The position numbers and the translations under genes are program-made. Of a stretch of DNA of 64,000 bases, positions 54,801 through 60,195 are shown one piece after another. The stretch is from Streptomyces sp. NBC_00377 (GTDB lineage: Bacteria > Actinomycetota > Actinomycetes > Streptomycetales > Streptomycetaceae): NCBI RefSeq assembly GCF_036075115.1, contig NZ_CP107958.1:8370001-8434000 (forward strand), read 5' to 3'. Numbering within the stretch: position 1 is the stretch's first letter; every line of letters starts with the position of its first letter. The notes below the pieces were generated by a model. That model was not told where the DNA came from. It saw nothing but the letters and a program-made list of their open reading frames with translations, and made no database searches.

Positions 54801-57800
54801 GACGAGATACGCCGACGCTGCACGGACAGCATCGAACTGGCCCCGCTGTACGCCCAGTTGGGCGCTCTCGGCATCGACTACGGGCCCGCCTTCCGCAACC
54901 TGGAGTCCGGCCGCCGCACCGGCACCGCCGCGCTCGGCCGGCTCGCCGACCGGCCCGCCGCCGGACACCTCCTCCACCCCGCCGTCCTCGACTCGGCCTT
55001 CCACGCCGCGGCGCTGGTGGGCGACGCCCCCGAGGGACGGGCCTTCGTGCCCGCCGGGACCGGCCGGATCCGCCACACCGGCCGGCGCACCACACCCGCG
55101 TGGGTGACCTGCGAACTGCGCTCGGTGGACGGGGACACCGCCACCCTCGACCTGCGTGTGTGGGACGAGGACGAGCAACTCGTTCTGGAAGCCGAGGAGT
55201 TCCGTCTCGCCGCTCTCTCACCGCTGGACGGCGCCCTCTTCGAGACCCGCTGGCAGCCCCGCCCAAACGCGCAGGAGCCGCCGGCCGAGGGCGGCTGGTT
55301 GCTCCTCGCCGACGGGACGGGGGCCGGCAGCGACCTGGCAGATCGCCTCCGCTCGTCCGCCGTGCCGTTCGTCGTCGCCCACCGGGGCACGGAGTTCGCG
55401 GTGGAAGGTCCCGGCCGCTACGTTCTCGACCCCGCCGACCCGCGCCACCTGGCGCGACTGCTCGACGAGGCGTACCCCGACACCCTGCCCGCCCGGATCG
55501 TGCAGCTCACCGCGCTCGACGCACCGGCCGTCGTCGACGCGTCCACCGCCGAGGAGGCGGGCCGCCTCGGCTGTCTGAGCACACTCCACCTGGTGCGCGC
55601 CCTGGCCGAACGGCCGCGCGGCCGCGCCCCGCGGCTGTTCACCGTGGTGCGGGGCACCCAGGCCGCCGGCGACAGCGAGCAGGTCGCACACCCGCAGCAG
55701 GCGCTCGCCTGGGGCTTCGGGCTCGCGGTGGCCCAGGAGTATCCCGAGCTGTCGCTCACACTTGTGGACCTCCCGGCGGTGGGCGGCGCGGACGCGCTGT
55801 GGACCCAGCTCCGGCACGCCGACGACGAACGGCTCGTCGCCCTGCGGGAGCCGGGCCGGTTCGTCCCGCGCCTCGCCCGCACCCGCCCGGACGACACGCA
55901 CGACCTCGCACGCGACGGAGTCCACCTGATCACCGGCGGTCTGGGCGGCCTCGGCCGCGTCGCCGCCGAGCGGCTGGTCCGGCGCGGGGTCCGCAGCCTC
56001 GCCCTGCTGAGCCGCGGCACGCCCGACCCGGACACGGCCCGCTGGATCCGGGGCCTGGAGGAGCGCGGAGTCGGCGTGCACCTCGCCCGCGCCGACGTCG
56101 CCGACCGCGACGGACTCGCCGCCGCCCTGGACGCCCTACGACGGGAGGCCGGGCCGCTCTCCGGGATCGTCCACGCAGCCGGCGTCCTCGACGACGCCAC
56201 CGTGGCGAACCTGACCGACGAACGCGTCCTGCACGTGCTCGCCCCCAAGGTGCTGGGCACCGCCCTGCTCTGCGAACTGGCCCCCGAGGCGGGGTATCTG
56301 GTGCTGTTCGCCTCGGCGGCCGGTCTGCTCGGCTCGGCCGGACAGAGCCCCTACTCGGCGGCCAACGCCTTCCTCGACGCCTTCGCCCACCACCTCTCCC
56401 GCACCGGCCGACGGGCACTGAGCCTCGACTGGGGCGCCTGGTCCGGCGTGGGCATGGTCGCCGGGTCCGGCACCCGGGCCGCCGAGACCGGCCGTTCCGG
56501 CCTGCTCGCCTTCTCCCCGCAGGAGGGCGGGGAGCTCCTCGACCGGGTCCTGACCACCTCGCGCCGGCAGCTCGCCCCCCTCGCCCTGGACTGGGAGATG
56601 CTCGCACTCGCCCCCGACGTGGCCCGCGCCCGCCCGGTCCTGGCCGATCTCGTCACCGCCCCCACCGGCCCCGCGGACGCGGACGGCCTGGTGAAGAAGG
56701 TCTTCGCCGCGACCACCGACGAGGACCGCGTCACCTGGCTCGAGGCCTATGTCCGCGCGCGCGTCGGCGAGGTGTCCGGCGGCGTCGCCGACGACACCGC
56801 GGGCACCGCGCTCAAGGAACTGGGCCTGGACTCCCTCATGCTGGTGCGGCTGCGCAACGCCTTCGCCCGCGAACTGGGCGTCGAACTGCCCACCGCCGAG
56901 ATGTTCGCCGCCGCGGACATCCGGGGGCTGGCGGGCACACTGGCCGCGGCCCTGCCCGAACGGCCCGTGCCGCAACAGGCCGCGACCCCCGCCCACGAGG
57001 TGCCGGAGACCGAACTGCGCCCCGTCACCCGTGACGTCGTACGTCTCCTGCGCAGCGCCTCGCCGGGCATGCCGCAGGCGGCCCACGCGGTCGGCCTCGC
57101 CGTACGTCTGACCGCGCCCACCGGCCGGGAGACTCTGACCGGCATCGTCACCCGGCTCGCCGCCCGGCACGCGGCCCTGCGCACGGGCATCGTCACGGGC
57201 ACCGACGGACGGCAGCTGCGTGTCGTCCGGGAGCTGGCGGAGCCACCGCTGCGCTGGACGACCGTGAACGCCGAGCCCGACGCCGCCGAACGGCTCCGGG
57301 CGCTGCTGGAAACGCCGTTCGACCTGGCCACCGCGCCCCTGTGGCGGTTCCAGCTCCTCGACGGCGCGGCAGACGGCCAGATCCTGCTGTTCGGCGCCCA
57401 CCACGCCGTCAGCGACCTCCAGTCCCTGCTGCTCGTCGCCGGGGAGATCGACGCCGAACTGTCCGGCGCCCCGCTCGGCGCCGACGTCAGCAACCGCGAC
57501 GTCCAGCTCCTGATCGAGGCCCAGCAGACGGGCGCGGACAGCGCGACGGCGGGCGGCGGCACGGCCACGGCCGAATGGCGCGAGGCCTTCGAGGGCAGCG
57601 AACGCCTCGACCTCACCCTCTCCGGCCCGCGCCCCGCCGAGCGGTCCTACCGGGCCGGCAGCGTCACCGTGACCCTTCCCGAGCACCTCATGGACCGCGT
57701 GACGACGGCCGCGAGCGGCCTCGCCGTCACGCCCGCCGCCTTCTGCCTCGGCACCCTGACCGTCCTGCTGGCCCGCATGCGCGCCAAGGAACGGTTCGTG

Positions 57801-60047
57801 CTCGCCGTGCCGGTGGACACCCGGATCCACGCCGACGCCTTCGACGCGGTGGGCTTCTTCGGCGTACCGGTGCCGTTCCCCGCCGAGGCGCGTCCCGGCG
57901 AGCCGGTGGCGGACGTGCTGCGCCGCACCGACGGGCGGCTGCGACGGCTCCTGGCGAAGGGCGCCATGTTCTCGGACGTCCTGCCCACGCTGGCCCGCCA
58001 GGGCCTGCACCGGGCCGACGCCCCGCTGGTGGAGGTCTACTTCAACTACGTCCGCTACGGCAGCCGCCTCGACCGGCTCAAGGTGCTGCCCGCCGGGACG
58101 GGATACACCGACCTCGACCTGATGATCACGATGACGCCCGACGCGGGCCGTGTGCGCCTCGACCACAACCTCGACATCCTGGACGCGGCGGACACGGCCG
58201 CGCTGGGCAAGGAGTTCCTGCGGCTGCTGGAGGAGGCCGCGAAGGACACGTCGGTGCTGGTACGGACGGCGCGGGGCGCGACACGGCCCGCGACGCCGAC
58301 CGTGGCCCCGGCGGCCGCCGCCCGGCCGCCCCTGGACGCGACGGCTTCTGTGCCGACGCCCGCCGTACCCCCGACGGCTCCCGTGCCGACGCCCGCCGTA
58401 CCCGCGGCGGCTCCGGTCGGGACGGTTCCCGGCACGACGGTTCCCTCAGCGACCGCCGCTCCCGGCCGGACCCTCGCCCTCGCCGCCACCTTCGCCCTCG
58501 GCAACCTCCCCCTGATGTGCCGGGCGGCCCTCGGGGACGCTGCGCCCACGGTCGCCGAGGCCCCCTACCACCAGGTGCTCGCCGCTCTGCGCGACCCCTC
58601 CGGAGTCTTCGCCGACCCCGCCACGGCGGTGGGGGTGGTGCTGCTGCGGGCGCAGGACCTGGAACGGTTCGGCCCCGTCGACGACACGCTCCTGGCCGAA
58701 CTGCGGACGGAGTACCCGGCCGCGCTGCGGGCCCTTGTCGAGCGGACCCGCAAGCCGCTGATCGTCGGCTTCCTGCCCTCCTCCCGCACGCCCTCCCCGG
58801 ACGACCGACGGCTCGTGGAGTGGGAGCGCGCGGTCGCCGCCGAACTGACCGGGCTGCCCGGCGTCGCGGTGCTCGCGGCCGGCCACTGGACCCGCCGGCA
58901 CACCGTCGAGGAACGCTTCGACGAGCGCACCGAGCGGCTGGCCCATCTCCCCTTCACCCCGCAGTTCCAGGCGGCGGTGGCGCTGTCCCTCGCCGAGGTC
59001 GTGCGGGCGGTGCTGCGGCCCGCGCCCAAGGTGATAGCGGTCGACGGCGACGAGACGCTGTGGAGCGGGGTGGCCGGTGAGATCGGGCCCGATGCCGTGG
59101 ACCTGTCCGGACCCCGGGCCCTTCTCGCGCGCAGGCTGGTGCAGTGGCGCGAAGCCGGGGCGCTGCTGGCGCTGATCAGCAACAACGACGAGGAGACCGT
59201 GCGGGCCGTTCTCGACAGGACCGACAGTCTGCTCAAGCCCGAGCACTTCAGTGTCCTGTCCGCCGCCTGGGGGCCGAAGCCCGCCCGGCTGGCAGCGGCC
59301 GCCCGCACCCTCGACCTGGGCGTGGACAGCTTCCTGTTCCTCGACGACAACCCGGCCGAGATCGGGAAAATGCGGTCGGCGCTGCCCCAGGTCCTGTCGG
59401 TGACCTGCCCGCCGGAAGCCGAACTGGCGGACTTCCTCGACCGGTTGTGGCCACTGGTGCCGGTCGCGGCGACCGCCGAGGACGCGTTGCGGGCCCGGTT
59501 CTACGACCAGGAACGCGAGCGGGACGCCGTCCGTGAGCAGGCGGGCTTCGAGGACTTCCTCGACCACCTGCGACTCGAGGTGGACATCCGCGCCCTCGCC
59601 GAGGACGACGTGCAACGCGCCGAGCAACTGGTGCGCCGCACGAACCAGTTCACCCTGCGCGCCCGCTCGTCCGGGGGCGGCGATCTCGCCAGGTGGCGCC
59701 GGCTGGGTGAGGTGTGGACCGCGGCGGCCCGCGACCGCTTCGGCGACTACGGTCAGATCGGCCTGCTCGCCGTCCGCGCCGAGGGTGACCAACTCGACGT
59801 CGTGGCCTGGCTGATGAGTTGCCGGGCGCTCGGACGGGGTGTAGAGGAACGCCTGCTGGCCTGGCTCGCCGACCGCGCCGACGAACTCGGCTGCACGAAG
59901 GTCCGGCTGACCGCGGAGCGCACTCCGCGCAATAGCCCGGCCCGCCGGATCGTGGCAGCGCTGGGCGGCGGAGACCCGGAGGACGAACTCCTGGAGACCG
60001 TGGCCACGCCGGAGCACCTGCGGGCGTTCCGGTCGTGGCGGCAGTGA
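45852..60047 (+). CDS. Hybrid polyketide synthase: ACP / KS-AT-DH-KR-ACP / KS-AT-DH-KR-ACP / C-FkbH
   Basis: 4,731 residues from ATG 45852. Loading ACP with Ser53. Module 1: KS (Cys280, EAHGTGT, KSNIGH), AT (GHSQG Ser867, YASH 967-970, methylmalonyl type), DH (His1165 but HAVFGRTVVS lacks the usual final Pro), KR (LDD at 1692, B-type), ACP (Ser1907). Module 2: KS (Cys2139), AT (Ser2587; FASH at 2687-2690, not a standard code), DH (full HxxxGxxxxP, His2887), KR (LDD at 3446), ACP (Ser3661). Then an NRPS condensation domain with HHAVSD (His3850-Asp3855), a Pro/Ala/Thr linker, and an FkbH-like HAD domain with VDGDETLW (Asp4398, Asp4400). No enoyl reductase, thioesterase or adenylation domain is present. 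It extends a FAAL-derived starter twice, then apparently couples the chain to a C3 unit provided by FkbH on the next protein's ACP. Confidence 0.95.
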   Translation: MPAHASHHPSTEPSPATAEDVRAWLTAAVARTAGLDPLSVDPHRPIAEFGLGSRQLVTLGSDLAERIGRTLEPSLVFNHPTIAAIADALFEEERPAVEPTPAPDGPARHGGDIAIISMACHFPGGADDPEALWRLLDAGQDVISEVPAGRWDTAGLLDPDPEALGKAYTLRGGFLDGIDRFDASFFGISPREAAAMDPQQRLLLRTTWETFERAGIVPDTLNGSNTGVYVGLYDSGYLAAASLGQLDGHVATGSAAAVASGRIAYTLGLQGPAVTVDTACSSSLVALHLAARALAAGECDLALAGGATLMVTPRGHVEFSRLRGLSPSGRCSPFSADADGVVWAEGCGLVLLKTLDDARRDGDSVLAVVKGTALNQDGRSQGLSAPSGRAQERVVRAALDAAGLRPQDIDHVEAHGTGTRLGDPIEGNALAAVFGPGRPADRPLGVGSLKSNIGHSQAAAGIGGVIKTVLALRHERMPASLHAHPPTEHIAWDGAGLRVQATAEAWPRSADRVRRAGVSAFGISGTNAHVVLEEAPQDAPLPAGESPAAAPPAATLTAATPPAALPTGGELSGVGLVDGELPAVALPDGELPVAAPPAALPTGGELSGVGLVDGELPAVALPDGELPVAAPPAATLPYGDLPGRAPAVPGGEVSADALADAAPSGATPPDGELSGHAPAGSGGSGPSCFPLSARGLPALRGQAARLAEELAERADWSLGAVAATLAHHRTHFEHRAVVQAGDRDELIRALRDLADGEPDPDRTVGPGQTLPAGKVAFVFPGQGAQWAGMARDLLTADPVFADELDRCDGALRPFTGWSVAGVLRGDAGSPPLDRVDVVQPALFAVMVSLAAVWRARGIRPDAVIGHSQGEVAAACVAGALSLSDAAAVVALRSQALTALSGAGTMAVVALSRTEVEERLAGLDGRVSVAAVNSGRSTVVAGETEPLLGLLDDLEREQVFVRRLDVDYASHSSQVEPVRTEILDELDGVTTYPASVAWYSTVTGGPVTEELAAGYWYDNLREPVRFAPTVERMVADGHRVFVELSPHPSLSTALRTIDEDLVVVGSLRRDADGPACLDRAAAELHVHGRRIDWRRLVPAVAPVELPTYAWDTQRHWIEPETASGGAGLFDRAAHPLLGIQLQSADASRWTFRGEWSPASAEWLPDHAVFGRTVVSGTTLLELCRAALATARPDEPGDLTGLLLLAPLTLPSTGTVEVSVEVSVEGPGAEVSVHSRPRGQEATGWTLHATASAAPAVPHPADRPPVWPEGVEAAWTPQTYERLTGLGLGYGPAFRGVREAVRTGDGELIARLSLPAAARDVGDPYPVHPALLDAALHVAAALDAADGRVLLPVAVGRCVLPPGGRTDLTVTVRRTGATETDLTLDVTLWDTDGFPAGRLEGVRLRAATPADLSSGSGNARHLYEVAWTAVEPAQARPGEWTVVGAPEVLPGLEAAGIRLSDSGADVAVRFWPRSGDRAETAAAAQESAAAALAELQALIALPPGRAPARTLWVTRGAVAAAGEDAVPDLAQSVLWGLARSARSEHPDLGLSLLDLDGPEDADEALIAAVAHTDEPELAYRHGALLAPRLVRAGAAGSGALPVGGTALITGGLGAVGLHIARLLAERGVPRLLLTSRRGAGDPRAASAVAELAALGAEVEVVACDVTDPEAVAAVVAGVGEEVPLRAVVHCAGILDDGVIAELTPERVARVLGPKADGAAHLHRLTAELPLDLFLLVSSAAGVLGNAGQANYAAANVFLDQLAHHRRARGLPGVSVSFGAWAGEGLAAEHADLGRMARLGHRALTPEQGRDLIELALGRGTPHLVAWALDLPRLRGTVAGTPLWRTLLPASRTATGPGGGLVERLAALPEPERAARVLALVREEASRALGLRSAEAVRPDQPLREVGMDSVTAVELRNRIGVRLATKLPATLLFDHPTPARLAAHLLGNVLGAPRQTAGPRRAPAVTAVATDEPIAIVAMACRLPGGVNDPDGLWRLVADGGDAVGPFPAGRWDVESLYDPDPDAPGKSYARDGGFLDDIESFDAGFFGITPKEAAAMDPQQRLLLETAWEALEKAGIVPGALAGSTTGVYVGMFGSDYLSGSRLDQLDGYVGTGSALSVASGRLSYALGLHGPALTVDTACSSSLVATHLAAQALRSGECDLALAGGVTLMVTPQTFVEFSRLRGLSATGRCRSFSDDADGAIWAEGAGMLVLKRLSDARREGDEVLAVLRGTAVNQDGRSQGLSAPNGPAQERVLRRALELSGLTPADIDYVEAHGTGTTLGDPIEANALSEVFGASRPQDRPLYLGSLKSNIGHAQAASGVAGLIKVVQSLRHRTLPATLHARTPSRHVDWDDSGLRLLQEARPWAAPGERVRRAGVSAFGISGTNAHVIVEEAPDAERPAASPEGEVVPGAQLFVLSGRSEAALRGQAARLAAYVTEDTALPDLAHTLARHRSHFERRTAVVAGDADELRTALAALASGRASLAGPREERTGKVAFVFAGHGGQWPGMGLEAMAGSEAFREELTRIDEAVRRHAGWSVLNVLRAPEEFSPLARTEYLQPVLFAVNASLAAAWRALGVIPDAVVGHSLGEIAAAYSAGALTLDEAVTVVTARAHAVVPLVGHGGMIAVELPHPEVGELLAPYEGRLFVGAVNSARSTAVSGDTDALAELRLHLEERGVTVRTLSTPFASHSPLMEPLREELLDRLSGVRGIRTDTPLYSAVLAEPVPGDGLDAAYWFANLRRPVRFADTVARMLDDGYRYFVELSPHPSLTGAIEATAAEAGVDAVAVCSLRRQQGGDGVLLRRVGELYAAGHEPDWTALFPRGRRLDLPTYAFTRERHWLAPAPAGATGASPLLGTHVEAGDEPGRHLFQSELDLRDNRFAYLTDHRVTGEVWLPGAAFLDMALEAAAALSDGGEVSLADVRFVEPLRLDEDRPVRLQLALRPAEDGAREFTIASAAAGDRRWEQHATGRVVTDAPVGTATLDEIRRRCTDSIELAPLYAQLGALGIDYGPAFRNLESGRRTGTAALGRLADRPAAGHLLHPAVLDSAFHAAALVGDAPEGRAFVPAGTGRIRHTGRRTTPAWVTCELRSVDGDTATLDLRVWDEDEQLVLEAEEFRLAALSPLDGALFETRWQPRPNAQEPPAEGGWLLLADGTGAGSDLADRLRSSAVPFVVAHRGTEFAVEGPGRYVLDPADPRHLARLLDEAYPDTLPARIVQLTALDAPAVVDASTAEEAGRLGCLSTLHLVRALAERPRGRAPRLFTVVRGTQAAGDSEQVAHPQQALAWGFGLAVAQEYPELSLTLVDLPAVGGADALWTQLRHADDERLVALREPGRFVPRLARTRPDDTHDLARDGVHLITGGLGGLGRVAAERLVRRGVRSLALLSRGTPDPDTARWIRGLEERGVGVHLARADVADRDGLAAALDALRREAGPLSGIVHAAGVLDDATVANLTDERVLHVLAPKVLGTALLCELAPEAGYLVLFASAAGLLGSAGQSPYSAANAFLDAFAHHLSRTGRRALSLDWGAWSGVGMVAGSGTRAAETGRSGLLAFSPQEGGELLDRVLTTSRRQLAPLALDWEMLALAPDVARARPVLADLVTAPTGPADADGLVKKVFAATTDEDRVTWLEAYVRARVGEVSGGVADDTAGTALKELGLDSLMLVRLRNAFARELGVELPTAEMFAAADIRGLAGTLAAALPERPVPQQAATPAHEVPETELRPVTRDVVRLLRSASPGMPQAAHAVGLAVRLTAPTGRETLTGIVTRLAARHAALRTGIVTGTDGRQLRVVRELAEPPLRWTTVNAEPDAAERLRALLETPFDLATAPLWRFQLLDGAADGQILLFGAHHAVSDLQSLLLVAGEIDAELSGAPLGADVSNRDVQLLIEAQQTGADSATAGGGTATAEWREAFEGSERLDLTLSGPRPAERSYRAGSVTVTLPEHLMDRVTTAASGLAVTPAAFCLGTLTVLLARMRAKERFVLAVPVDTRIHADAFDAVGFFGVPVPFPAEARPGEPVADVLRRTDGRLRRLLAKGAMFSDVLPTLARQGLHRADAPLVEVYFNYVRYGSRLDRLKVLPAGTGYTDLDLMITMTPDAGRVRLDHNLDILDAADTAALGKEFLRLLEEAAKDTSVLVRTARGATRPATPTVAPAAAARPPLDATASVPTPAVPPTAPVPTPAVPAAAPVGTVPGTTVPSATAAPGRTLALAATFALGNLPLMCRAALGDAAPTVAEAPYHQVLAALRDPSGVFADPATAVGVVLLRAQDLERFGPVDDTLLAELRTEYPAALRALVERTRKPLIVGFLPSSRTPSPDDRRLVEWERAVAAELTGLPGVAVLAAGHWTRRHTVEERFDERTERLAHLPFTPQFQAAVALSLAEVVRAVLRPAPKVIAVDGDETLWSGVAGEIGPDAVDLSGPRALLARRLVQWREAGALLALISNNDEETVRAVLDRTDSLLKPEHFSVLSAAWGPKPARLAAAARTLDLGVDSFLFLDDNPAEIGKMRSALPQVLSVTCPPEAELADFLDRLWPLVPVAATAEDALRARFYDQERERDAVREQAGFEDFLDHLRLEVDIRALAEDDVQRAEQLVRRTNQFTLRARSSGGGDLARWRRLGEVWTAAARDRFGDYGQIGLLAVRAEGDQLDVVAWLMSCRALGRGVEERLLAWLADRADELGCTKVRLTAERTPRNSPARRIVAALGGGDPEDELLETVATPEHLRAFRSWRQ
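45885..46140 (+). other. PKS loading acyl carrier domain
   Basis: Residues about 12-96: VRAWLTAAVARTAGLDPLSV, FGLGSRQLVTLGSDLAERIG, VFNHPTIAAIADALFEEE. The phosphopantetheine Ser is Ser53 in GLGSRQ. An N-terminal ACP directly after a FAAL gene is the known way of loading fatty acids onto type I PKSs. Confidence 0.9.
46180..51690 (+). other. PKS module 1 (KS-AT-DH-KR-ACP)
   Basis: KS, a long Pro/Leu/Gly linker with 35-residue repeats, AT with the YASH code for methylmalonyl-CoA, DH, KR with LDD (B-type, D-hydroxyl) and ACP. The DH keeps His1165 and the Asp motif VHPALLDAALH. The position of Pro in HxxxGxxxxP is Ser, so dehydration in this module is uncertain. Confidence 0.9.
47541..47750 (+). 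repeat. 105-bp tandem duplication in the PKS KS-AT linker
   Basis: Two near-identical 105-base units (47541-47645 and 47646-47750), differing at only a few positions. Each encodes 35 residues including ALPTGGELSGVGLVDGELPA. The unit is itself made of shorter L-P-D/T-G-G/E-L motifs that recur on both sides. It lies between KS1 and AT1, where a structured linker is normally found. Confidence 0.9.
51760..56960 (+). other. PKS module 2 (KS-AT-DH-KR-ACP)
   Basis: All catalytic motifs are present, including a canonical DH (His2887, Gly2891, Pro2896; Asp in HPAVLDSAFH) and B-type KR. The module should therefore give a 2-enoyl unit. The AT reads GHGGQW in place of GQGAQW and FASH in place of HAFH/YASH. 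The extender is thus not predictable with the usual rules. Confidence 0.88.
57000..60044 (+). other. C-terminal condensation-FkbH didomain
   Basis: Residues about 3735-4138: condensation fold (LAARHAALRTGIVTGTDGRQ, LLFGAHHAVSDLQSLLLVAG, FVLAVPVDTRIHADAFDAVG). Residues about 4205-4731: FkbH/HAD-IIIC protein (LAATFALGNLPLMCRAALGD, KVIAVDGDETLWSGVAGEIG, LLALISNNDEETVRAVLDRT, SFLFLDDNPAEIGKM, VRRTNQFTLRAR, LMSCRALGRGVEERLLAWLA). FkbH proteins take a C3 unit from 1,3-bisphosphoglycerate and load it on an ACP. There is no ACP after FkbH in this protein; one begins the next protein. Confidence 0.88.
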
Positions 60048-60195
60048 CATGCCATCGACGGCGACGGCGACGGCATCGACGCGGCAGCGCCCGCGGCGCC
60101 GGCAGTGACGCCGGCCGGCCGGCATGGGCAGAGCGACAGCAGTGACAGCAGTGACAGCAGTGACGAAAGGACCGTGCACACGGTGAAGGGCTTCC
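60048..60195. repeat. Short gap with 9-bp tandem repeats
   Basis: GACAGCAGT is repeated three times without interruption at 60135-60161, preceded by GACGGC-type triplet runs near 60057-60075. The gap precedes the ACP-reductase gene, whose start has GAAGGG at 60183-60188. Confidence 0.7.

Noticed and set aside
49245..59000. Enoyl reductase or thioesterase domain in the PKS
   Set aside because: No ER motif (LxHxxxGGVG) is present between DH and KR in either module, and no GxSxG thioesterase follows. Release is by the reductase in the next protein.
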